Shown here: positions 44,748 through 53,898 of the stretch, piece by piece
Layout: each line of letters opens with the position of its first letter
Numbering within the stretch: position 1 is the stretch's first letter
Origin: Haloarcula vallismortis ATCC 29715
Lineage (GTDB): Archaea > Halobacteriota > Halobacteria > Halobacteriales > Haloarculaceae
Length of the DNA stretch: 64,000 bases
Reading direction: 5' to 3'
Assembly: GCF_000337775.1 (NCBI RefSeq)
Contig: NZ_AOLQ01000015.1
Coordinates: 1-64,000 of the forward strand
Translations under genes and position numbers: made by a program
The notes under the pieces: model-generated
What the model was told of the DNA's origin: nothing
The model's database searches: none
The model's input: only the letters and a program-made list of their open reading frames with translations

Positions 44748-45333
44748 TAAAACGGGCTCGGTTCCAAACTAAAGTACATCTCAAAACTACCGAGCGTTGT
44801 TCCACAACGCTAAGTGTGGTCATTGGACGATGGTTCTCGTTCCATGTCGCGAATCCGTATAGATTTACAGTCGGCGGTAACAGCTGTGGGAACCTAGATC
44901 TGCTCGAAATGTGTTGCTACTGTGGTTCCTATCTCTTGCTCACAGTGCTTTCAAAGGATATTGAAGAAATGGCTGTCAGATGAGCTGTCCGTAAATCATA
45001 TCTAATTCTTCCGTAGAATGTGGTTTTGAGTGTGCTACACCGCATATTCTGAACTATTGCCGGGCTGATGGTTGCACTGTCTGTGACTGGGAAAACCGAT
45101 GGGGAGCACTTGTATCGAGCCGGTGCGAGATAAAATTCGATATATCGACATACCATTTATACTGTATACTTCGACAACTCCCCGTATCTGTCTTGTTATG
45201 GGTTTCTCATGCAGAAAACAACACAAGACAAATTATTAGTAGCGCGACGGAAATACGCTACGTACGAAATTTAGACAGTGCAGACTACCCAGCCGGAACC
45301 GTCCGTGGGTTACCCAATTGCACACTCAAATCA
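44748..45333. other. Intergenic region, no gene seen
   Basis: About 590 bases. AT-rich at 45120-45180, including TTATACTGTATACTTC, related to the CTATACT element but without the 13-base spacing. Frames here do not resemble proteins. Confidence 0.4.
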
Positions 45334-46569
45334 ATGACCCAAACTCGCTACTCCACAATGGATCTGGCCGACTGCGAGGCATTCTATCGTGGAACCGTCG
45401 TGCCGACGATGAAAGACGACGACCTCGACCCAATTGCTGAAACTCCCACATACGCATGGCTGAACGAGCAGTTTCCAGGATTCGTCAAGCATCTCCAACG
45501 CCGGTTCGACCTGTCTCCGGGACAGTTCTACGACGAGATCGGGGTCCCTGAAGCACCGACTCAATCAGGATCTTTCGAGTTCCTCTCCGAGAAGACACAG
45601 CGAGCCATCGAGGGGTACCTCGCCGAACTTTCAACTCGACGGGGGCGCGCTGACGCGACTATCGACACACGGCGGGCGATTTTGCGTCGCTACGCAAAAG
45701 TATATACCAATATCCACGATACAAAAGATCTGCTTGCACCACTGGAGAACCCTGATGAACGCGTTGCAGAAATGGATCGGGTTGCAGCGACCTTTGACGC
45801 ACTTGATCAACTAGACGAGACCATGACGACGCTTGCGTCCCGGCGTAAATACGTTCAGGACACACGGCAGTTCTACAAGCACCTCGTGATGTTCGGCAAT
45901 GCCGCGTACAATCCGCTCGCTGATCTTGAAATCCGGTTCGGGTGGGATACGACTCCGTCCTGGGACAACAAAGCACTCGATAGAGACGCTGTCCAGCGCC
46001 TGTATGCAGCGGCGACTGAGCTTCGCGACAGATTCATCGTGGTCGCATGTTGTGGATGGGGATTGCGGCCGAGTGAGGTCGCATCGCTACACATCCGACA
46101 GCTCAACCTTGATCCGGATGGTGACTCCCATCCGTACATAGAATTCGGCGACGGCGAGCGGAAAAATGGTCCCGGAACTGTGGCTCTGATGGCCGGTCTG
46201 GAGACAGTAGAGCGGCGTATCGAGGCGCTTACCGATCCAGAGTGGAGCGGGTATCTTCTTCCTTCTGCATCCGCAGATAGCGGTCATCTAACTGCCGAAA
46301 CTGTCCGTCGTCGGTTCAAGTCAGTGGCCGACACCGCAGACGTCACCGTTGACGGCGACACGCCGACGCCGAAAACCGGCCGCCGGTTCTGGTATACTAC
46401 GTATGGCGCTGCTGTTAGGAGAGTTGCGGACCGGTTTGAAGATGTTGCGGCCGAGCAGGGCTCGGCGTCCGCTCAAGTTGTGCTCGATAACTACCTTTCC
46501 GAGGCTGAAGCTCGGTCTCACAGGCGGGCGGAGATGCGCGAGACGCTCGCGGGGTTGTTCGCGGAGTAA
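45334..46569 (+). CDS. Tyrosine recombinase/integrase-like protein
   Basis: A 411-residue protein. An N-terminal SAM-like core-binding domain (ATIDTRRAILRRYAKVYTNI) precedes the catalytic domain. Box I is CGWGLRPSEVASLHIRQLNL, with the first Arg. A later Lys is in GERKNGPGTVAL. Box II is TGRRFWYTTYGAAVRRV, which has an Arg but no clear His. The probable nucleophile Tyr is in VVLDNYLSEAEARSHRR. Loss of the His in box II suggests altered or regulatory activity. It lies directly upstream of parA on the same strand; similar pairs occur on haloarchaeal plasmids, where the protein may resolve dimers or help segregation. The start MTQTRYSTMDLADC is chosen over an ATG 141 bases upstream. Confidence 0.76.
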   Translation: MTQTRYSTMDLADCEAFYRGTVVPTMKDDDLDPIAETPTYAWLNEQFPGFVKHLQRRFDLSPGQFYDEIGVPEAPTQSGSFEFLSEKTQRAIEGYLAELSTRRGRADATIDTRRAILRRYAKVYTNIHDTKDLLAPLENPDERVAEMDRVAATFDALDQLDETMTTLASRRKYVQDTRQFYKHLVMFGNAAYNPLADLEIRFGWDTTPSWDNKALDRDAVQRLYAAATELRDRFIVVACCGWGLRPSEVASLHIRQLNLDPDGDSHPYIEFGDGERKNGPGTVALMAGLETVERRIEALTDPEWSGYLLPSASADSGHLTAETVRRRFKSVADTADVTVDGDTPTPKTGRRFWYTTYGAAVRRVADRFEDVAAEQGSASAQVVLDNYLSEAEARSHRRAEMRETLAGLFAE

Positions 46570-46613
46570 CCTCGATTTCTCGGAATAGAATCTTTGCACG
46601 GTCACTGATATGG

Positions 46614-46633
46614 CTATACTGCATAGCTATACC
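46614..46633. promoter_or_regulatory. CTATACT direct repeat upstream of parA (copy 2)
   Basis: CTATACTGCATAGCTATACC has two heptamers 13 bases apart, as in copy 1 (34974). It lies 12 bases upstream of the parA TATA box, where a bound protein would contact the BRE and TFB site. It may be an operator for autoregulation and possibly the partition site. Confidence 0.55.
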
Positions 46634-46645
46634 GTCTGACTAATC

Positions 46646-46653
46646 TTTATATC
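46646..46653 (+). promoter_or_regulatory. Candidate TATA box for parA
   Basis: TTTATATC lies 22-30 bases before the ATG at 46676, giving a near-leaderless transcript. It supports MLTYTVYSEA as the parA start and not the ATG 21 bases further upstream. Confidence 0.42.
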
Positions 46654-46675
46654 TGTGGGGCGAATCCGATACGGT

Positions 46676-47521
46676 ATGCTGACCTACACCGTGTATAGCG
46701 AGGCCGGGGGTGTCGGCAAGACAACAATGGCGGCGAACCTCGCCGTTGCTGACGCCCGCGCTGGTCATAACGTACTGGCAATCGACATGGATCCACAGGA
46801 GGGAAGCCTTTCGTTCCTGTTTGATGTCGCGGACCGTCGAACGGACTCAGAGGCCGACAGTTTAGTTCGACATCTCGTCGAACGGTCGCGGGGGCCGTTT
46901 GCTGATCTCATTGAAACTTCTGAGGGTGTCGATGTTCTCCCTGCACACAACTCTTTAGAAGTCCTCTCGAAGCATCTGCGGCGGCGTGAGGAAGAAGCAG
47001 CGGATTTCGGTGAAAACTGGAACCCGAATGTCCAGCTCCTTCGTGTGTTAAAAGATGCAGGCGTTCCAGCAGAGTATGACACTGTCATTATCGATCCGCC
47101 GGCAACCGCGGACGTGAAACTGTACAACGCGTTGCATGCGACACGAAACCTCGTCATTCCGTTCGAACCGAGCGGGAAGGGTCAGCAGTCCGTCCAGGGC
47201 CTTGCAGACCTTGTCACCGGACTCGAAGACACGCTAGACATCAATGTTGGTGTGTTAGCCGCTGTACCGAACCGATTCAAAGGGACCAACGATCAAGAAG
47301 AGATGCTCAAACGGCTCCGTGCGGAGTCGTATGATATCCCCGTCGTGTTCCGTGAGCGAACGTCCTTGCTTGAAGGGTGCTGGCGCAAACAGTGCTCGGC
47401 GTTCAAATACATCGAAGAACACCGGAGTCGGGAACGTGATTATGAAATTGAAACGCTGGAGCAGTTCGAAAGTCTGGCGGCACACCTCCGGCAGACTCGG
47501 GAACAGGAGGCAACAGCATGA
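46676..47521 (+). CDS. parA: ParA family partition ATPase
   Basis: A 281-residue ATPase that starts almost directly with the P-loop: VYSEAGGVGKTTMAANLAVA. DMDPQEGSLSFLFDVADRR and VIIDPPATADVKLYNALHAT are the Walker A' and B regions. In ParA and MinD proteins the P-loop normally reads KGGVGKTT; here the first Lys is Ala (A10) while the second Lys (K15) remains. ParA should segregate the replicon by forming a DNA-bound gradient stimulated by a partner. The last four bases overlap the start of the small partner gene. A direct repeat and a TATA box lie just upstream. Confidence 0.88.
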   Translation: MLTYTVYSEAGGVGKTTMAANLAVADARAGHNVLAIDMDPQEGSLSFLFDVADRRTDSEADSLVRHLVERSRGPFADLIETSEGVDVLPAHNSLEVLSKHLRRREEEAADFGENWNPNVQLLRVLKDAGVPAEYDTVIIDPPATADVKLYNALHATRNLVIPFEPSGKGQQSVQGLADLVTGLEDTLDINVGVLAAVPNRFKGTNDQEEMLKRLRAESYDIPVVFRERTSLLEGCWRKQCSAFKYIEEHRSRERDYEIETLEQFESLAAHLRQTREQEATA

Positions 47522-47901
47522 AGTCCGGCTCAGGCGACGATCCGTTTGCAGAGGCGGACACAGATACGGAGCCGGAATCAGACGACCAACAGGATGGGGT
47601 GGCGGCTGCTGAACGCGAATCCACTACCGTAGAAACTGCGACTCAACCCGATATCCCATACAAATTCCGGCGGGACTCTGTCAAGCAGGATCGCAAACAA
47701 CGCCCGATCTTTATTCGGCCTGAGGTCGAGGAACGGGAGTCCACTTTTCTCCGCAACCTAGAAGACGCAGTCGGCGAAGATGTGTACAAGACAGACGCAC
47801 TAGAGGCCGCCCTCGTCGTCGCCATGGATAATCCGGATCTTGTTGCAGAAAAGCTCCGTGAGTGGGGGTACGACTGGGAGCAGTCAACCGGTTCCCGCTA
47901 A
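47518..47901 (+). CDS. Small partner protein of ParA (putative DNA-binding adaptor)
   Basis: A 127-residue acidic protein. The start codon overlaps the parA stop (ATGA), so the two are translationally coupled. The N-terminal half is disordered and acidic. The C-terminal half has RPIFIRPEVEERESTFLRNL and DALEAALVVAMDNPDLVAEK, which looks like a small helical fold with a strand, as in haloarchaeal plasmid proteins encoded after parA. It could be the ParB-like protein that binds the CTATACT repeats, but there is no HTH I can prove. Confidence 0.62.
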   Translation: MKSGSGDDPFAEADTDTEPESDDQQDGVAAAERESTTVETATQPDIPYKFRRDSVKQDRKQRPIFIRPEVEERESTFLRNLEDAVGEDVYKTDALEAALVVAMDNPDLVAEKLREWGYDWEQSTGSR

Positions 47902-48429
47902 TATCCTGTTTTCTGCCCGTAAGTAGCGCTGTCGACGCGCCTGCATCTGTATCCTGCTGGTAATTTGTCTCCTGTGCAGGGCTCCGTCCTGATTTGGTAA
48001 ACTGCTGGACAAAACTGGAACTGGTAGTTGTGCCTGCTGACTATCCTTGTCGGCTGGCCCCTTCGAATACTCCTCCCAGCTACAACGATTAGTTATACTG
48101 TTTAGATATACTCTATAACTATCCTAAATAGATATTTCTGGTGGCTATAAAGAGCAACTGGTACTAATAGCTAAAGACTTTAGTCAACCTTCGTAGCTGC
48201 TATGATGAGTTGATGCGAGCTATCTCTATCAGATCTATGTTGACTGTTCAAGCGGGTACCGCTGCTGAGTAGTGAGACAGAGTGTAATCTCACGAAGGCA
48301 GAAGTTGACCAATCCGTAGTGAGTACGACCAATGTAACAATCAACCGACAAGGTATCACACCCGGTCCCCGCGGCTTTCGACCGAACGCCTCTCGCTGCC
48401 AACTGAGTGTCTAACTGTGACTGGGGGCA
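47902..48429. other. Intergenic region downstream of the partition operon
   Basis: About 530 bases between convergent genes. It contains the CTATACT-type repeats at 48093-48138 in an AT-rich run (48090-48170). I see no gene. Confidence 0.45.
48093..48138. repeat. CTATACT-type repeats downstream of the parA operon (copy 3 and a degenerate copy)
   Basis: TTATACTGTTTAGATATACT at 48093-48112 follows the 13-base-period pattern, with TAG before the second heptamer as in the other copies. A more degenerate version, CTATCCTAAATAG then ATATTTC, lies at 48119-48138. Copies on both sides of the operon suggest a partition site. Confidence 0.5.
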
Positions 48430-49467
48430 CTAAATGAAGGTTCGAACAGCGTGCAGAATATCTGCTGGCTGTTGTGGCTCGAAGCTCTCCTGATACTCGA
48501 TATCCGATTTTGCCAAGCGAGCTATTCCGTCTAAGCCGATGCTGTGATGGATGGGTGAAGCCACACCAGTGACAGCTTTCGTCCAGAAGTTCTGGCACAA
48601 CAACCTGCGTTTATACGACTCGCCCTGCACGAAGGCGCTCACAGCAGCTCGACCGGACTGCGCTGCATGTACCATTCCGAAGCCAGTCAGGCGGTTCGCC
48701 AATCCGATGGCGTCGCCCGCTATATGTACTGTGCAGTCGTTTAGCTCGTATGAACAGTGTGAAAGACTCCGCAAGCCGTTTGAAACGTCAGTTCCGCTGT
48801 GCAGGGCCTCACGCTCTGGGGGCTCGATATCGATTTCTGCAAGCAACTGCTGCATATCCTCGTACAGTTCGGAAGGGGATTTATCATCTCGACAGCCGAG
48901 GCCGACAGTTGCTTCCTCCGGTGACTGTGGCACGATCCAGAGGAAGTAATTCTCGTACGCAAGCGCTCGTGGCTCGGGATACAGATGGGAGAAGTCGGCC
49001 TCTATTCTCCCGCTCAGCGTCGGACACGCCACGTCATACGATAGGGGCGTAAACCGGCTTGAAATCGGGAACTGACCGGTGGCATCAATCAGTAGATCCG
49101 ACTCCGCAGATAACCTTCGAAACTCCGCTTCGTCGACTTCCGCGTTCTCTGTGATTTCTGTGCGTTCGAGCGTGCCTGCCCAGTGTTTCTCTAACTCTCC
49201 TCTGTTCAATATCACACCATCGGGAACATTTACAGCAGTTTTCCCGCTGGAGCCGACGAATATCCCGGTATTAGATTCTCTAACGTATCCCGGAACATGT
49301 CGATCTAGTGGTAGCTGCGAATAGTCCCAGACCATCTCCCCCCAGGCCCCTCTCCGATTACCGCTGTATGCGCCCTTATCATAGAGTCGCACGTCCGCAG
49401 TAACCTCTTCAGCCAGTTGTGCTGCTGCCAACCCGGCGAATCCCCCTCCGACGATAGAAATCCTCAT
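48430..49467 (-). CDS. FAD-dependent oxidoreductase, geranylgeranyl-reductase family
   Basis: A 345-residue flavoprotein. MRISIVGGGFAGLAAAQLAE is the dinucleotide-binding loop. LLIDATGQFP and VHIAGDAIGLANRLTGFGMV are the second and third FAD contacts; the latter matches GDA.G..NP.TG.G of the geranylgeranyl reductase group. Members reduce isoprenoid double bonds of archaeal lipids or quinones, or oxidise other substrates. I choose MRISIVGGG as start because 11 upstream codons precede the first strand. The gene stands alone between the partition module and an IS element, so the substrate is not indicated. Confidence 0.8.
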   Translation of the reverse strand: MRISIVGGGFAGLAAAQLAEEVTADVRLYDKGAYSGNRRGAWGEMVWDYSQLPLDRHVPGYVRESNTGIFVGSSGKTAVNVPDGVILNRGELEKHWAGTLERTEITENAEVDEAEFRRLSAESDLLIDATGQFPISSRFTPLSYDVACPTLSGRIEADFSHLYPEPRALAYENYFLWIVPQSPEEATVGLGCRDDKSPSELYEDMQQLLAEIDIEPPEREALHSGTDVSNGLRSLSHCSYELNDCTVHIAGDAIGLANRLTGFGMVHAAQSGRAAVSAFVQGESYKRRLLCQNFWTKAVTGVASPIHHSIGLDGIARLAKSDIEYQESFEPQQPADILHAVRTFI

Positions 49468-50168
49468 ACTCTCCCTTCTGTTGGAAACTATTTCAAACAT
49501 ATCTTATTCGCTCACACCGCATTGATACAGTGCCCTGTGAGTGTGAGCGGTCGCGTTGTGCTGCTGAACAACACGACGTTGGTCCGAATCTCCTGCTTTT
49601 GCAGCACCGTTTGGGCATCGGGGCTCTGAATCTGACACCTGCGGATAAAGCTAGACAGCAGAGTATACAAGCTCAAGTTAAACAGATTAATTGCCGACCA
49701 CGGCGCCTAGACGCGTCGGAAGTGCCTTTTAGACGTTTAACCTTGTACGATCAGATTGACGATCCAGAAGTGTTTTTCGCCATATATCCAACTTTACCGA
49801 ACGCCAAAACTACAAGCGGCCGCCTTCTGGCTGTGGGTCCGAATATATGAAGCTAGGTTTGTAGCTTATGTATATATAATTCGAAATACTTGTGCTTATT
49901 GTCAGAGATGAATATAAAAGCGCCAAATTTGACTGTATATTAAACCACTCACTGTTGGCGCGGCGTTCGGATACCTAAAATATACAAATTAAGCAACAAC
50001 TAGTTCCAACAGTGTTGAACTCTATTATTGGGTTTGTCCTGTGGGTGAGAATGAATAACGATTGTACTAGTGTTATCGTGGGCAGAAACGAGTACTTCAA
50101 ATCGTCCGAATGACCGGCCACGCGCTACAGTCACCATCTTGTAACTAAACCGCATATAACGTCTAACC
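49468..50168. other. Intergenic region beside the IS element
   Basis: About 700 bases. The AT-rich middle (49840-50040) has no gene. A plus-strand frame at 49530-49850 has no family resemblance. The right end is the insertion site, with the 7-base target copy TCTAACC at 50162-50168. Confidence 0.4.
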
Positions 50169-50913
50169 GGCACTGTCTAGTTGAGCGAGTTTGAGAAGTG
50201 AGCAGGCCGTAGCGAGAGGTGTTCATGACACTCGCAGACCTGCTCAGGGAAACGTTAGAGGAGGACAGTCAAGACGTTTGGGAGAACGAGCGCACCCCGA
50301 CACCCGTCCGGCGATTTGGGGTGCGTCTCCATACGGCGGGGCTGTCGATCAGGGAGACGGTCGCTATCTTAGAGTTGTTGGGTGTCGATCGTTCTCACGG
50401 TGCAGTCTGGAACTGGGTTCATACGTTGTCTGAAGCACAGAGCGACCCGCCGACGGCGTCGCCGTCGCGGGTCGCGGTCGACGAGAAACAAATCGAGGTT
50501 GACGGCGAAAAGAAATGGTTGTACGCCGCTGTCGACACCGACTCAAAACTGTTGCTCGAAATTGATGTGTTCAGCCGCCGCGGGACTGACCCCGCGGCGG
50601 CGTTCTTGCATCGGCTCACTCAGAAACACGATGTCGCCGATTCAGTGTTTCTCGTGGATGCTGGCGGCTATCTGACTGCCCTCTCACGTCACGATTTGAG
50701 CGGTCGGCTCGACTATCGAATCCGGAACCACATCGAAAAGTGGTTCCAAACTGTGACCATGCGAATCGACCGCTTTCACTCCTTCTGGAGGGGCAGTCAA
50801 TCTAGCGCGAAACAGTGGTTACGACGCTTCAGACACCACTACAACCACGAACGACCGAATCAAGCTCTTGACGGAAAAACGCCAGCTGAGGAAATCAAGA
50901 ACTAGACAGTGCC
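50169..50913 (+). mobile_element. IS6 family insertion sequence, complete
   Basis: 745 bases bounded by perfect 14-bp inverted repeats, GGCACTGTCTAGTT at 50169-50182 and AACTAGACAGTGCC at 50900-50913. Seven-base direct repeats TCTAACC lie just outside (50162-50168 and 50914-50920), as expected for a target duplication. One intact transposase gene fills the element. The intact ends and transposase suggest a recent insertion. Confidence 0.9.
50225..50905 (+). CDS. IS6 family transposase
   Basis: A 226-residue DDE transposase. The N-terminal HTH is in PVRRFGVRLHTAGLSIRETV and LGVDRSHGAVWNWVHTL. The DDE residues are in VAVDEKQIEVDG, VFLVDAGGYL and HHYNHERPNQALDGKTPAE. It is the short haloarchaeal type. 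The start MTLADLLRE is preferred; an ATG 6 bases upstream is possible. The stop lies within the right inverted repeat. Confidence 0.9.
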   Translation: MTLADLLRETLEEDSQDVWENERTPTPVRRFGVRLHTAGLSIRETVAILELLGVDRSHGAVWNWVHTLSEAQSDPPTASPSRVAVDEKQIEVDGEKKWLYAAVDTDSKLLLEIDVFSRRGTDPAAAFLHRLTQKHDVADSVFLVDAGGYLTALSRHDLSGRLDYRIRNHIEKWFQTVTMRIDRFHSFWRGSQSSAKQWLRRFRHHYNHERPNQALDGKTPAEEIKN

Positions 50914-51273
50914 TCTAACCTAAGTCAGAAGTGTAACTGTTGACTGGTAAGATTCGGACTACTGATAAGCGATAACGACTCTGTCGTGTGTCTCAGGTGG
51001 GCAATCCGTTCATAGCAGTCTGATCTGCTGGCTGTGAACGGAACGAAATACATAGGCCATACAGCAGGAGACTGGTGCTATCTCAGTTGTACAGTTTGAC
51101 TATATCGGATGAAACTTCAGTTGGGCTATCCCCTACTCCAATGGCTGATGAGTGATTGAGAGTACCACGTGGGGGCCAAGTATGTCGATAGCGGTCTGGT
51201 GCCGCTCGCGTCAGCAGGCATATTTTTCCGCAACGCAGTGTAGCGGCGATAGCATCTTTGATATATATGAACG
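50914..51273. other. Intergenic region, no gene seen
   Basis: About 360 bases downstream of the IS element. The second target copy TCTAACC is at 50914-50920. I see no gene or repeat beyond that. Confidence 0.4.
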
Positions 51274-52074
51274 CTATCTGCTACAGGCAGCCGCAGACTC
51301 TAAATTAACTTCGATGACGTTTGCTGCCTCCATCACTATCTGAGGAAGGTCACTCTTGAAGGACTCACCAGAAAGCCGCATTTTTGGTGCGGTTACACTG
51401 ATCGCACCACAAACTGTCCCATCAACGTCCTGTATCGGGGCACCTACAGACCGCATACCACGAATCTCCTCCTCATTGTTTACCGCGTATCCCTTGCTTC
51501 GGATTTCTGCAAGCTCCTCACGCAGTTCACTTGGAGTAGTAATCGTTTTGTCTGTCTGCTGAACGAGTTCCTCAGTGGCCAGTATGTCAGTGACTCGGTT
51601 TTCATCAAAATGTGCCAGCAGCGCTTTTCCTGTCGCAGTACAGTGGAGATACTGTGGCGCCTCTCTGGTCCGCCGTTGGTAATCCATTGCTACCGTTTTC
51701 CCCCCATTATACTCGTACAGCGTTACCTCCCTGTTCCGGTACGCGACTGTGAGATGGACCCATTCGTTCGTCTCCTCGGCTAAACGCTCTACCTCTTCCT
51801 TACCGATTTGATAGAGATCGACCCGATTCCGGACACTTTCACCGAGTGGTACGAACCGCACCCCCAACCGATATGTGCTGTCTGACTTCTCGATGAGCCC
51901 TTCTGCATTAAGTGTCTGCAGATATGTATGCAGTGTACTTTTCGCAACATTCACCTCGTCACAGAGGTCTGCAAGTGTCACTTCAGACTGTGACTGAATC
52001 TCGTGCAGGATTTCGCTCGCAGTCTGAATCGACTTAATCTGTCGGGAGGAGGTCGGCGACTCGCGTTCAGTCAT
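51274..52074 (-). CDS. IclR family transcriptional regulator
   Basis: A 266-residue protein. The N-terminal winged helix (IQTASEILHEIQSQSEVTLA, LCDEVNVAKSTLHTYLQTLN, GLIEKSDSTYRLGVRFVPLG) and the C-terminal effector-binding domain (LHCTATGKALLAHFDENRVT, YAVNNEEEIRGMRSVGAPIQ, DVDGTVCGAISVTAPKMRLS) are complete. IclR proteins sense small metabolites. The gene diverges from the NhaC-type antiporter across about 360 bases, so that gene is a likely target. Confidence 0.87.
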   Translation of the reverse strand: MTERESPTSSRQIKSIQTASEILHEIQSQSEVTLADLCDEVNVAKSTLHTYLQTLNAEGLIEKSDSTYRLGVRFVPLGESVRNRVDLYQIGKEEVERLAEETNEWVHLTVAYRNREVTLYEYNGGKTVAMDYQRRTREAPQYLHCTATGKALLAHFDENRVTDILATEELVQQTDKTITTPSELREELAEIRSKGYAVNNEEEIRGMRSVGAPIQDVDGTVCGAISVTAPKMRLSGESFKSDLPQIVMEAANVIEVNLESAAACSR

Positions 52075-52431
52075 ATGCTGAGTTTGTTTATCGCGGTTAT
52101 ATGATTTTGGTATATCGAACGGTCAGGCTGGTTGTCCGCGCTTTGCCTTACCACACCGGAGTCCGACCAGTCTGACTTGCTTCAGTAAACCGCAGTTTAC
52201 AGTAAATATGGACTCCCCTGATTTGGCCTGCTCTCCCTGCATCTCTCCATGAACTTTTATTAATGATGCTGTCCTTGAGGCAAACGACATGCGCAGGTGC
52301 CACAGTCGCTGTAGGCGACAAACCAGCCGTACAGCACATAAGAAGCCGATTCAAAGCTCACCAGTCGGAAACTCTGTGTGTACAAATACACCGGTGGGAC
52401 ACGGGAAACAGACGTAATCGAGTCGATAAGA
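52075..52431. promoter_or_regulatory. Divergent regulatory region between iclR-type and nhaC genes
   Basis: About 357 bases with two outward promoters. An AT-rich run (GGTTATATGATTTTGG) lies near 52097-52112, close to the regulator start. I see no clear operator palindrome. Confidence 0.35.
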
Positions 52432-53898
52432 ATGAGCTCCGAATTTGACATCAAACTGTACGACGATATTGATCCCGAAAACCGTCCCTCTCTGGGCGAG
52501 GCGCTGATACCGATTATTGGGATGCTAACCGCACTGGGCATAGGTATCGGAATATATGGGCTTGACCCGCAGTTCCCACTCCTCTGGGGCATTGCATTCA
52601 CCGGGTTGTTCAGTTACTACCGGTTCGACATCTCTTGGGACGAGATGTATTCCGGGATTACACATACGTTGCTAATGGGCATTCAAGTCGTGTTCATCCT
52701 GTTTATCGTCTATGCTCTCATCTCGACTTGGATACAGGCCGGAACGATTCCGACGCTCATGTACTATGGGCTTGACCTGCTGCACCCGATAGTGTTTCTG
52801 CCACTCACTGCGATTATTACTGCGGTGATAACGTTCGCTATCGGGTCATCGTGGACCGCAGCAGGGACACTCGGTGTTGCCTTCATCGGCATCGGTTCCG
52901 GACTTGGACTCCCTGAACCGATGACCGCGGGCGCAATTCTCACAGGTGCATATACTGGAGACAAACAGTCGCCACTCTCGGACACAACAAACCTCGCTTC
53001 GGCGGTGACAAACACCGACCTCTACGATCACATTAATGCGATGCGTGCAGGCACTTTCCTCGCCTTCTTCATTGGTGTTATACTGTACGCTGGCCTCGGG
53101 ATACGTGCGTCGGGAGCCATTCCTGCGGACCGGATCGCCGAAATACAGACAGCGCTCACGGGGTCGTTCACGATCTCCCCGCTCGCTTTCTTGCCGCTTC
53201 TCGTCACATTTGGGCTGGCGATATACGGTATCTCTGCGATTCCAGCCCTCGGTGCTGGTGTCTTCGCCGGCGCAATAACGTCGGCTGTCCTTCAGGGGAA
53301 CTCGTTCACGTCGGTCTGGACCGTCGCACAAAGCGGAACAAGTCCGGAAACTGGAATGGAGCTCGTGAATGGACTCCTCTCAAGCGGTGGCATGGTTGGC
53401 GGCGCGTGGGCTGTAACAATTGCGATCGCCGCCCTCTCCCTAGGAGGCTTGTTCGAGTGCACCGGGATTATCGCTGTCCTAGCACATCATCTGGGCCAAC
53501 TCAGCAAAAGCGTCGGCAGCCTCACCGGCATCACGGTTCTGTCATCCGTCTCGATGAATGTCCTTGCGGCAGAGCAGTACATCAGTATCGTCGTTCCCGG
53601 TGTGACGCTCGGGAGTCTCTACGAGGAGAAGGGACTCAAGACGGAAAATCTCTCCCGGGCGATTGAGTCTTCCGGCACCGTCACCAGTGCGCTTATTCCG
53701 TGGAATAGCGGCGCGGTGTTCATGGCTGGTACGCTTGGGGTCAGTACGTTCCAGTACGCCCCTTACTACTTTCTGGGCTTCCTTTCGCCGCTTATCCTCA
53801 TTCTCATGGGAGTTACCGGCTGGCAAATCACGTATACCGAGACCGAGGCCGATAGCCAGACACCGAGCAATATGGCTGCGCCGGCGGATAGTGACTGA
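52432..53898 (+). CDS. nhaC: NhaC family Na+/H+ antiporter
   Basis: A 488-residue membrane protein with about 11-12 hydrophobic segments. ALIPIIGMLTALGIGIGIYG, IITAVITFAIGSSWTAAGTL, and PMTAGAILTGAYTGDKQSPL, SDTTNLASAV are typical of NhaC: the GDK.SPLSDTT loop is a family signature. SMNVLAAEQYISIVVPGVTL and ESSGTVTSALIPWNSGAVFM follow in the second half. The family exchanges Na+ for H+, but several members exchange malate and lactate, so substrate remains open. I start at MSSEFDIKLYDD; an ATG 54 bases upstream is less likely. The divergent IclR gene suggests metabolite control. Confidence 0.88.
   Translation: MSSEFDIKLYDDIDPENRPSLGEALIPIIGMLTALGIGIGIYGLDPQFPLLWGIAFTGLFSYYRFDISWDEMYSGITHTLLMGIQVVFILFIVYALISTWIQAGTIPTLMYYGLDLLHPIVFLPLTAIITAVITFAIGSSWTAAGTLGVAFIGIGSGLGLPEPMTAGAILTGAYTGDKQSPLSDTTNLASAVTNTDLYDHINAMRAGTFLAFFIGVILYAGLGIRASGAIPADRIAEIQTALTGSFTISPLAFLPLLVTFGLAIYGISAIPALGAGVFAGAITSAVLQGNSFTSVWTVAQSGTSPETGMELVNGLLSSGGMVGGAWAVTIAIAALSLGGLFECTGIIAVLAHHLGQLSKSVGSLTGITVLSSVSMNVLAAEQYISIVVPGVTLGSLYEEKGLKTENLSRAIESSGTVTSALIPWNSGAVFMAGTLGVSTFQYAPYYFLGFLSPLILILMGVTGWQITYTETEADSQTPSNMAAPADSD

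Noticed and set aside
49530-49850. A 106-codon plus-strand frame left of the IS element
   Set aside because: No family resemblance and mixed composition.
50041-51273. A larger composite transposon around the IS6 element
   Set aside because: Only one copy of the ends is visible in the window; the target duplication directly flanks the single element.
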